Part shown: piece by piece, positions 1 through 4,588 of the stretch
Layout: each line of letters begins with the position of its first letter
Numbering within the stretch: position 1 is the stretch's first letter
Source of the DNA: Clostridiales bacterium
GTDB taxonomy: Bacteria; Bacillota; Clostridia; Oscillospirales; Ruminococcaceae
Direction: 5' to 3'
Assembly: GCA_012800685.1 (NCBI GenBank)
Contig: JAAZIT010000201.1
Span: 1 to 5,311, forward strand
Length of the DNA stretch: 5,311 bases
Notes under the pieces: generated by a model
Database searches by the model: none
Seen by the model: the letters and a program-made list of their open reading frames with translations, nothing else
Told to the model about the DNA's origin: nothing
Position numbers and translations under genes: made by a program

Positions 1-71
1 AAAGGCTAGTTGTGGGGATTATGAGAGCTAGACCAATTATTTTAAGCTCAATTCACAAGAACAGATCACAG
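1..71 (+). other. Unresolved 3' flank of a gene lying left of the window
   Basis: The plus-strand hairpin at 73-112 implies a plus-strand gene ending near here. Three endings are possible. Frame 1 stops at 7-9, frame 2 stops at 29-31 (last residues KASCGDYES), and frame 3 stays open until 96-98, inside the terminator loop. Frame 2 or frame 1 gives the more usual distance from stop codon to terminator, while frame 3 would have to run through the left stem arm. Too little sequence is present to name the product. Confidence 0.3.
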
Positions 72-72
72 A

Positions 73-112
73 AAAAGCGCCGAACCGTATTAAATTAAGG
101 TTTGGCGCTTTT
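73..112. terminator. Bidirectional hairpin terminator between convergent genes
   Basis: The arms AAAAGCGCCGAACC (73-86) and GGTTTGGCGCTTTT (99-112) pair over 14 bp with one G-T wobble and enclose a 12-nt AT-rich loop. Read on the minus strand the stem is followed by a run of five T, so it should end the regulator gene at 166-717. Read on the plus strand the T-run is the end of the stem itself, so it can also serve the gene to the left. Confidence 0.85.
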
Positions 113-165
113 AACTTGGCATAAGCTACATTATGTTTGTTGAGTTTCTAGTATTCCCCAGTTAC

Positions 166-717
166 TTAATTAATACTAGATCCGACAAACCCTCTTATCA
201 AACCGTCTATAACTTCCATTACTGGTATAACTGCGTACAAAAATATCAACAGGCCTATGGCAATGATCAGTTTTTTATTTAAAATACTAATCAATGAATG
301 CCAGTTAATTTTTGTTAGAATGTATATGATTAGCACAAGGATTGGAATAGCTAAATAAGTAGATACGTTTGATTCGATTGAAGCCAAACTAGCTGAGTAG
401 AACAATTTTAAAAATAAATAACCGATAGTTCCAACTACCATTGCACTGATTAGGCTTATCGTAACCACACGATAAAATTTGCGTTCTTGTCGATTTTCTC
501 TTAATTTTTCAACCATAGTTTCATCTCCCAAAAATAAATTATCTAATGACAAGTTTAAGTATTTAGATATTAAAATAATATTTTCAATATCGGGTAACGT
601 TTTACCTGTCTCCCAATTAGATATGGTTTTATTAGACACCAATAATTTATTAGCCAAATCCATTTGTGTTAGAGACATTTTTTGCCTCTTTGCTTTTATC
701 AAATTATGGAATATCAC
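166..717 (-). CDS. Membrane-anchored XRE-family transcriptional regulator
   Basis: This is a 183-residue protein with an N-terminal Cro/C1-type (XRE) helix-turn-helix at residues about 3-62. The core is LTQMDLANKL, then SNKTISNWE as recognition helix, then LPDIENIILISKYL and LDNLF, the usual order for this family. A charged linker (66-81) leads to three hydrophobic segments at about 82-106, 120-137 and 149-172, so DNA binding is probably tethered to the membrane. I chose the GTG start at 717-715 because AGGGAGG (730-724) sits 6 nt in front of it. An in-frame ATG at 753-751 would add 12 residues but has no properly spaced ribosome binding site and lies in the promoter region. Small XRE proteins with membrane tails occur widely in Firmicutes, often as autoregulators or sensors of envelope stress. 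The target and signal cannot be read here. It is divergent from the mdh operon but 556 bp away, so control of mdh is only a possibility. Confidence 0.88.
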   Translation of the reverse strand: MIFHNLIKAKRQKMSLTQMDLANKLLVSNKTISNWETGKTLPDIENIILISKYLNLSLDNLFLGDETMVEKLRENRQERKFYRVVTISLISAMVVGTIGYLFLKLFYSASLASIESNVSTYLAIPILVLIIYILTKINWHSLISILNKKLIIAIGLLIFLYAVIPVMEVIDGLIRGFVGSSIN

Positions 718-723
718 GACTAT

Positions 724-730
724 CCTCCCT
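724..730 (-). promoter_or_regulatory. Shine-Dalgarno site that decides the regulator's GTG start
   Basis: AGGGAGG on the minus strand lies 6 nt before GTG (717-715). The alternative ATG at 753-751 is upstream of this site, so the site would be wasted if that ATG were used. Confidence 0.75.
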
Positions 731-742
731 GCACTTGTTATG

Positions 743-769
743 ACATTAAACATATCCCTATGACGTCAA
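743..769 (-). promoter_or_regulatory. Candidate promoter of the XRE regulator
   Basis: On the minus strand TTGACG (769-764, 5/6 to the -35 consensus) is followed after 15 bp by TAATGT (748-743). The spacing is short and the -10 is weak. An alternative pair is TTGCTA with TATGTT 17 bp further on. The -35 overlaps the perfect 8-bp palindrome TGACGTCA (761-768), which could be an operator for autoregulation. That last point is inference. Confidence 0.35.
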
Positions 770-793
770 TTTAGCAATGGAAAGTCCTTACCA

Positions 794-810
794 ATCCTTA
801 TGATAAGGGT
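794..810. repeat. 17-bp dyad upstream of the regulator, possible operator
   Basis: CCTTAT-G-ATAAGG (796-808) is a perfect 6-bp dyad around one central base. It extends to 794-810 with one T/G mismatch. A further CCTTA half-site lies exactly 10 bp to the left (786-790), one helical turn away. This spacing suits a dimeric helix-turn-helix protein. No T-run follows on either strand, so it is not a terminator. Confidence 0.4.
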
Positions 811-831
811 TCATTATCGTGCTATTTAAAG

Positions 832-854
832 TTAACCAAAATTGATTTGAGCTA
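832..854 (-). pseudogene. Remnant of the 3' end of a tyrosine recombinase gene
   Basis: These 23 bp match 4566-4588, the 3' end of the intact recombinase gene, at 21 of 23 positions and begin exactly at the stop codon. Read on the minus strand they end ...A-Q-I-N-F-G-stop, against ...D-Q-I-N-F-G-stop in the intact gene. One difference is synonymous (ATC versus ATT, Ile) and the other changes Asp to Ala, which fits decay from a coding ancestor. Further upstream on the minus strand the frame meets a TGA within a few codons and similarity is lost, so only the gene end remains. An alternative is that this is a recombination (att-like) site that happens to coincide with the gene end. Confidence 0.6.
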
Positions 855-856
855 CT

Positions 857-885
857 TTCACTGCGCTTCAATTAATATTTATTAT
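857..885 (+). promoter_or_regulatory. Candidate promoter for a short transcript
   Basis: TTCACT (857-862, 4/6) and TATTAT (880-885, 5/6) are separated by 17 bp. Transcription would begin near 892 and stop at the terminator 921-961, giving a transcript of about 70 nt with no convincing reading frame. Such boxes are common by chance in AT-rich DNA, so this rests mainly on the otherwise orphan terminator downstream. Confidence 0.25.
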
Positions 886-920
886 GTTAGTTTATTTAGT
901 TCAGCTGTTATTTTTCTACC

Positions 921-961
921 AGAAGTCAAGTGTTTCAAGGTACTTGACTTCTTTTCTTTTT
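921..961 (+). terminator. Rho-independent terminator without an obvious gene in front
   Basis: AGAAGTCAAGT (921-931) and ACTTGACTTCT (942-952) form a perfect 11-bp stem with a 10-nt loop, followed by the T-rich tail TTTCTTTTT. The tail is present only in the plus-strand direction. No plus-strand coding region exists between 718 and 920. It may insulate the mdh operon, terminate a small RNA, or be left over from a gene that was lost. Confidence 0.78.
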
Positions 962-1202
962 AGCTTCCTTCATTAAAAAAATCCAGATTAAGCAGTAAAT
1001 TAACACAAAAATACCCTCAAATTATTTCTTCAACCTGATATATATTCAATATGCTATATATTGTTTGAATGGATAAAATTAGACTATTAAAAAATGCCAA
1101 TTTTAACATAATTATCGGCTATAATTCTATAACATTTAATAAATGAGGATAATTGATTGATGAACACTATATTATTAATTAAAAAAAGTTGAGCAAATTT
1201 TC
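962..1202. other. AT-rich non-coding stretch upstream of the mdh promoter
   Basis: I see no gene here. It contains an AT-rich dyad at 1047-1063, a perfect TATAAT at 1120-1125 with no good -35 partner at 16-18 bp, and a 10-codon reading frame at 1160-1192 (MNTILLIKKS) whose nearest ribosome site, GAGG at 1145-1148, is 11 nt away. The long distance to mdh leaves room for activator sites, but none can be named. Confidence 0.5.
1039..1063. repeat. AT-rich dyad overlapping a direct repeat
   Basis: CAATAT (1047-1052), a 5-bp spacer, and ATATTG (1058-1063) form an inverted repeat. The octamer TATATATT also occurs twice in direct orientation (1039-1046 and 1055-1062), 16 bp apart. It could bind a regulator, but AT-rich DNA yields such patterns easily. 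Confidence 0.3.
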
Positions 1203-1231
1203 TTGTTTTCTTTTATGAAAACGTTTACAAT
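1203..1231 (+). promoter_or_regulatory. Probable promoter of the mannitol dehydrogenase operon
   Basis: TTGTTT (1203-1208, weak -35) and TACAAT (1226-1231, 5/6 to the -10 consensus) are 17 bp apart. Transcription would start near 1238, leaving a leader of about 35 nt before the mdh start. The -10 lies inside the cre box at 1215-1230. Confidence 0.55.
1215..1230 (+). promoter_or_regulatory. Catabolite-responsive element (cre) for CcpA
   Basis: ATGAAAACGTTTACAA fits the Gram-positive cre consensus (TGWAARCGYTWNCW) at every defined position, with the central CG at 1222-1223. It overlaps the -10 box of the mdh promoter, a position where CcpA with HPr-Ser-P normally blocks RNA polymerase. The expected effect is repression of the operon while a preferred sugar such as glucose is present. 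Function is inferred from the motif. Confidence 0.82.
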
Positions 1232-1273
1232 TTAAGATGTTCATGGTGTGAAAAAAATCAAAGGAGAACAAAC

Positions 1274-2290
1274 ATGGAAGCACTTGTGTTAACTGGTACA
1301 AAAAAATTAGAGGTTAAAAGCATTGAAAAACCTGAGGTTAAGCCCAATGAAGTTTTGATTCATACAGCATTCGCTGGTATTTGTGGTACTGATCATGCTT
1401 TGTATGCCGGCCTTCCCGGCTCAGCAGATGCTGTACCACCAATTGTTTTGGGTCATGAAAATTCCGGTGTTGTAGCTGAGATTGGTTCATCTGTTACAAA
1501 CGTTAAGGTAGGAGACCGTGTGACGGTTGATCCTAATATTTACTGCGGTCAATGTAAGTATTGCCGTACGGGACGCCCAGAACTTTGCGAAAACTTGTCG
1601 GCTGTTGGTGTTACACGTAATGGTGGATTTGAGGAATACTTTACGGCACCTGCATCAGTTGTTTACCAAATTCCTGATAATGTGTCATTGAAGTCAGCTG
1701 CTGTGGTTGAACCTATTTCATGTGCAGTGCACGGAATTAAGTTGCTTAAAGTAACACCATATCAAAAAGCTTTAGTTATTGGTGATGGATTTATGGGTGA
1801 ACTATTTGTTCAACTTTTGCAAGCTTATGGCATTCACCAAGTCGATTTGGCCGGTATTGTTCCTGAAAAGCTTGCTATGAATAAAGAAAATTTTGGCGTG
1901 AAAAACACCTACAATACCAAAGATGGTGATAAAATTCCTGAGGGCGCTTATGATGTTATTGTTGAAGCAGTTGGTTTACCACAAACACAAGAAGCAGCCA
2001 TTGAGGCTTCAGCCCGTGGTGCTCAAGTTTTGATGTTTGGTGTTGGCGGTCCTGACGCAAAGTTCCAAATGAACACTTATGAAGTCTTCCAAAAGCAATT
2101 GACGATTCAAGGATCATTTATCAATCCAAATGCCTTTGAAGATTCATTGGCATTGTTGTCATCAGGCAAGTTGAATGTTGAGGATTTGATGTCACATGAA
2201 TTAGACTACAAGACTGTTGACGATTTTGTTAACGGTAAGCTTGGTGTCGTTTCCAAAGCTGTGGTTAAGGTTGGCGGAGAAGAGGCATAA
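1274..2290 (+). CDS. mdh: Mannitol 2-dehydrogenase, zinc-dependent MDR family
   Basis: This enzyme reduces fructose to mannitol in the cytoplasm with a nicotinamide cofactor, which lets heterofermentative bacteria use fructose as an electron sink. The 338-residue length and sequence agree with the Leuconostoc mannitol dehydrogenase as I remember it. The GroES-like catalytic domain carries the zinc ligands C37 (in GICGTD), H61-E62 (in GHEN) and E146 (in VVEP). The structural zinc lobe has C91, C94, C97 and C105. The Rossmann domain shows GDGFMG (170-175). At the end of the second strand G194 stands where NAD-specific relatives have Asp, so cofactor choice may be relaxed. The ATG at 1274 has AAGGAG (1261-1266) 7 nt upstream. 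The gene opens a three-gene operon, is 3 bp from the next gene, and lies behind a cre box. A different polyol dehydrogenase of the same family is the main alternative, but less likely. Confidence 0.9.
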   Translation: MEALVLTGTKKLEVKSIEKPEVKPNEVLIHTAFAGICGTDHALYAGLPGSADAVPPIVLGHENSGVVAEIGSSVTNVKVGDRVTVDPNIYCGQCKYCRTGRPELCENLSAVGVTRNGGFEEYFTAPASVVYQIPDNVSLKSAAVVEPISCAVHGIKLLKVTPYQKALVIGDGFMGELFVQLLQAYGIHQVDLAGIVPEKLAMNKENFGVKNTYNTKDGDKIPEGAYDVIVEAVGLPQTQEAAIEASARGAQVLMFGVGGPDAKFQMNTYEVFQKQLTIQGSFINPNAFEDSLALLSSGKLNVEDLMSHELDYKTVDDFVNGKLGVVSKAVVKVGGEEA

Positions 2291-2293
2291 TCA

Positions 2294-3022
2294 ATGGATT
2301 CACAAGACGTCTTAGACAGTAAAATTCATGGTCGCAAGTTAACAATTGGTGTCTCATTGTCTTATTTTATTTTCTCTTTAGTGATTAATGCTGCCGGTAA
2401 CGTTTTAACTGTTGTTACAAGTCAAAAAATACACCCAACCTTTTTAGGATCAGCGTATTGGACTGCTGCATCAGCTGGAGTTAATAAAGCGTTATTTAAT
2501 GGAAACAGCAGCATGCTGGGATGGGTGTTTTTCGTTATTGGTGTGGTTGTTGCTATTTTAAATGTCTTTCTTCAGGGACACTTTAACGCAAGAAAATTTT
2601 TTGGTAACATTGCATTCATGGTGCCTTTCTCCGCATTGATTAGTTATTTCGCCAATATCTTTTCAAGCATTATGCCTGATTCACAAAGTATTGGTATGAC
2701 AATTTTCTATGTTATTTTAAATTTTTTCGGTGTTTTCTTAATTGCCATTGCTATTTCTATTTATCAACGTGTTAATTTGGTATTACATCCAGCAGATGAT
2801 TTGATGCAAATTTTACGCTTTAAATATTTTAAAGGTTCCGCGGCCAAGGCCATGTGGGCGTCCTATATTCCACCAACTATCTTAGCTATTATTGCAATCA
2901 TCATTTACCCTGATTTTTCAAATTATGGGTTAGGAACAGTTTTTGCCTTCTTATTCCAGGGTGGTATAACTGGTTGGGGAGACAAGGCAATTTTCCCAAA
3001 TTTAAAGCACCAAGGCGTGTAA
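2294..3022 (+). CDS. YczE/YitT-like integral membrane protein, candidate fructose permease
   Basis: This is a 242-residue membrane protein with hydrophobic segments at about 16-41, 76-94, 104-126, 135-157 and 188-204, plus a glycine-rich hydrophobic stretch at 213-226. The layout resembles the YczE-type family (COG2364). It has the early N-A-A-G-N motif (32-36), LGSAYWTAASAGVN (51-64), GxxxxxxGxxxxxxN in the second segment (76-90), HPADDLMQ (165-172) and GLGTVFAFLFQGG (212-224). Homologues next to mannitol dehydrogenase are, as far as I recall, labelled fructose permease, but this looks context-based, and nothing in the sequence proves sugar transport. The start follows the mdh stop by 3 bp. 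Its ribosome site GAGG (2282-2285) lies inside the last mdh codons, so translation is probably coupled. The tight spacing supports a role with Mdh in fructose uptake or mannitol release. Confidence 0.82.
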   Translation: MDSQDVLDSKIHGRKLTIGVSLSYFIFSLVINAAGNVLTVVTSQKIHPTFLGSAYWTAASAGVNKALFNGNSSMLGWVFFVIGVVVAILNVFLQGHFNARKFFGNIAFMVPFSALISYFANIFSSIMPDSQSIGMTIFYVILNFFGVFLIAIAISIYQRVNLVLHPADDLMQILRFKYFKGSAAKAMWASYIPPTILAIIAIIIYPDFSNYGLGTVFAFLFQGGITGWGDKAIFPNLKHQGV

Positions 3023-3068
3023 AAGTAACTGATAAATTAATGGTTAATATCTTAAAGGAGCAAATTAA

Positions 3069-3452
3069 ATGGCATTTTCAGATTATTATTCAGGGGTCCA
3101 ACACATTGGTATTCCTACAAAAGATTTGGCAACAGCAGAAAGTTTTTGGACAAAACTTGGTTTCAAAAAGACGGGTGATTTCCCAGTCGGAGATGTTATC
3201 TTTATGCAGCGCGATAATTTAGTTATTGAGACTTGGCACGCTGATGAGGTGGCTGGTAAGCCTGGTGCGATTAATCATATTTCAATGGATACAACAGACG
3301 CTGATGCTGCTTTTGCTGCAGCCAAATCTGAAGGATTTGACTTAATCGACGATGAAGTACAACATTTAGATTTCTGGAAAAAAGGAATTAAATTCTTTAA
3401 TATTTCGGGACCAGATGCTGTGATTGTTGAATTTTGTGAAATTGTTAAGTAA
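3069..3452 (+). CDS. VOC-superfamily (glyoxalase/dioxygenase fold) metalloprotein
   Basis: This small 127-residue protein consists of one complete VOC unit, two beta-alpha-beta-beta-beta modules. The expected metal ligands are present in the right order: H12 (QHIGIP), E54 (VIETW), H70 (INHISMD) and E121 (IVEFCE). The His-Glu-His-Glu set is that of glyoxalase I and related isomerases or lyases, so it is probably an active metalloenzyme. The substrate cannot be read. Detoxification of methylglyoxal or another reactive carbonyl formed during rapid sugar use would suit the operon, and a sugar-related isomerase role is also possible. AAAGGAG (3054-3060) is 8 nt before the ATG. It lies 46 bp after the membrane protein gene with no terminator between them and a strong one after it, so it is the last gene of the mdh operon. 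Confidence 0.85.
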   Translation: MAFSDYYSGVQHIGIPTKDLATAESFWTKLGFKKTGDFPVGDVIFMQRDNLVIETWHADEVAGKPGAINHISMDTTDADAAFAAAKSEGFDLIDDEVQHLDFWKKGIKFFNISGPDAVIVEFCEIVK

Positions 3453-3464
3453 AAGATGTTTCTC

Positions 3465-3492
3465 AACGGCTATCTTGCGATGGCCGTTTTTT
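3465..3492 (+). terminator. Terminator of the mdh operon
   Basis: AACGGCTATC (3465-3474) and GATGGCCGTT (3479-3488) pair over 10 bp with one G-T wobble around the tetraloop TTGC, and run into six T (3487-3492). It begins 12 nt after the stop codon of the VOC gene and separates the operon from the fructokinase gene. Confidence 0.9.
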
Positions 3493-3541
3493 CAGACATT
3501 TTCAGGGAGAATTATTATGTAAAAATATTAGCTTAAATTGT

Positions 3542-3598
3542 CTGTGAACAATCTATTAGACTCACAATGATGAGCGCTATATGATTACTGTGAATAAT
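3542..3598. repeat. Paired 11-bp direct repeats bracketing the fructokinase promoter
   Basis: CTGTGAACAAT (3542-3552) and CTGTGAATAAT (3588-3598) differ at one base and start 46 bp apart. The first lies just upstream of the putative -35 and the second covers the expected transcription start. The first copy is also part of a dyad, ATTGT-N6-ACAAT (3537-3552). TCACA (3562-3566) and TGTGA (3589-3593) form another inverted pair. Two operators for one regulator, acting by blocking or looping, would explain the layout. The regulator is unknown. Confidence 0.45.
3557..3585 (+). promoter_or_regulatory. Probable fructokinase promoter
   Basis: TAGACT (3557-3562, 4/6) and TATGAT (3580-3585, 5/6) are 17 bp apart, placing the start near 3592 and leaving a leader of about 30 nt. 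The position downstream of a strong terminator means the gene needs a promoter of its own here. No cre box comparable to that of mdh is visible. Confidence 0.5.
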
Positions 3599-3623
3599 TA
3601 ATTGATAAAGAAAAGAGAACAAG

Positions 3624-4493
3624 ATGGGATTATTGGGTGCAATTGAAGCAGGTGGAACAAAATTTGTTGTTGCTGTAGCTGATCATAATTATAATATTGT
3701 AGAGCGTACAGCATTTCCAACGTTGGATGGTCAGAAAACGCTTGATCAAGTTATTTCGTTTTTTGATCAGTTCGATAATATTGATGCAATTGGTATTGCT
3801 GCCTTTGGCCCAATTGATATTATTGAGCAGTCTAAAACATATGGGTATGTTTTGGCCACTCCAAAAACAGGTTGGTCTGGGTATAACTTTTTGGGACGAA
3901 TGAAGGAATGGCGTGACATTCCCTATTATTGGACAACTGATGTTAATGGAGCTGGCTGGGCAGAGTTTGAAACAGGTGCCGCAAAAAACGTTGACAATAT
4001 GGTTTATTTGACCGTAGGTACTGGTGTTGGAGCTGGTATTGTATCTAGTGGCCATTTAGTGAGTGGCTATAGCCACCCAGAAGCTGGACATATTTTCTTG
4101 CAAAAGCATCCAGCCGACAATTATGTGGGGCACTGCCCCTTCCATGATGATAATTGCTTGGAAGGTCTTGCGGCTGGACCTGCTATTGAGGAACGTTGGC
4201 ATATGAGTGCTAAAGAAATTCCTGATGATGCTGAAGCATGGAAAATAGAAGCATTTTACTTAGCTCAGGCAGCGTTGGATTATACAATGATTCTACGTCC
4301 AGATAAAATCGTTTTTGGCGGTGGGGTGCCACATCGTGAAATGTTATTCCCACTCATTCGTGAAAGTTTTGCAGAACAAATGAGTGATTATCTTGATGTA
4401 CCAGACTTAGACAATTACATTGTTCCTGTAGCGAATGGTGATAATGCCGGAATTTTGGGTTGTTTTTACTTGGCCAAAACATTATTGCCTTAA
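3624..4493 (+). CDS. fruK: Fructokinase, ROK family (EC 2.7.1.4)
   Basis: This cytoplasmic kinase phosphorylates fructose to fructose 6-phosphate with ATP, which then enters the phosphoketolase pathway by way of glucose 6-phosphate. The 289-residue length matches bacterial ROK fructokinases (ScrK/FruK type). The first phosphate loop is AIEAGGTKF (6-14). The catalytic base is D106 in TTDVNGAG, with N108 contacting sugar. The second phosphate loop is VGTGVGAG (131-138). HPEAGH (151-156) begins the ROK zinc site, whose ligands should be H156, C171, H174 and C178. FGGGV (231-235) is the adenosine motif. The ribosome site is weak, AAGAGA about 6 nt before the ATG. The gene lies 171 bp after the VOC gene, has its own promoter, and is convergent with the recombinase gene 72 bp away, with no clear terminator between them. 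Related glucokinases or mannokinases are less likely because the EAGGT loop and this zinc site are typical of fructokinases. Confidence 0.93.
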   Translation: MGLLGAIEAGGTKFVVAVADHNYNIVERTAFPTLDGQKTLDQVISFFDQFDNIDAIGIAAFGPIDIIEQSKTYGYVLATPKTGWSGYNFLGRMKEWRDIPYYWTTDVNGAGWAEFETGAAKNVDNMVYLTVGTGVGAGIVSSGHLVSGYSHPEAGHIFLQKHPADNYVGHCPFHDDNCLEGLAAGPAIEERWHMSAKEIPDDAEAWKIEAFYLAQAALDYTMILRPDKIVFGGGVPHREMLFPLIRESFAEQMSDYLDVPDLDNYIVPVANGDNAGILGCFYLAKTLLP

Positions 4494-4565
4494 AATATAA
4501 TTTTGTTAATTACGCTTAACATAGATAAAGCAAATAATACTTGTCATTGTCTAAAGTCCATTATT

Positions 4566-4588
4566 TTAACCAAAATTAATTTGATCTA
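4566..4588. repeat. Second copy of a 23-bp direct repeat flanking the metabolic block
   Basis: This segment, the last codons and stop of the recombinase gene, is 21/23 identical and in the same orientation as 832-854. Identity starts exactly at the stop codon in both copies and ends after the 23rd base. The two copies enclose about 3.7 kb carrying mdh, the membrane protein, the VOC gene and fructokinase. Confidence 0.75.

Noticed and set aside
3..98. Frame-3 ending as the C-terminus of the gene on the left
   Set aside because: It would run through the left arm of a strong terminator and stop in its loop. An earlier stop in another frame is more natural, but none can be proven.
479..763. Plus-strand open frame of 94 codons
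   Set aside because: It lies antisense to the helix-turn-helix part of the regulator, has no ribosome site, and its translation resembles no protein fold. It is a shadow of the real gene.
1120..1125. Perfect TATAAT as the main mdh promoter
   Set aside because: No -35-like hexamer lies 16-18 bp upstream and there is no TG extension. TTAACA with the next hexamer, TATAAC, has a 19-bp gap. The TACAAT under the cre box fits better.
1160..1192. Ten-codon reading frame (MNTILLIKKS) as a leader peptide or signal peptide gene
   Set aside because: The nearest ribosome site is 11 nt away, the codons show no regulatory pattern, and no attenuator hairpin follows. Short frames of this kind are common in AT-rich DNA.
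2974..3222. Plus-strand open frame of 82 codons overlapping two genes
   Set aside because: It overlaps the end of the membrane protein gene and the start of the VOC gene, both of which have good motifs and ribosome sites.
3275..3466. Minus-strand open frame of 63 codons
   Set aside because: It is antisense to the VOC gene, including its metal-ligand codons, and has no ribosome site.
3630..4055. Minus-strand open frame of 141 codons
   Set aside because: It is antisense to fructokinase, whose catalytic motifs are intact. The product is rich in Cys, Asn and Ser, as expected from a shadow frame.
4494..4565. Terminator between the convergent fructokinase and recombinase genes
   Set aside because: Only a 5-bp pairing (GTTAA 4505-4509 with TTAAC 4516-4520) with no T-run is present, too weak to call. 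Transcripts may overlap here.
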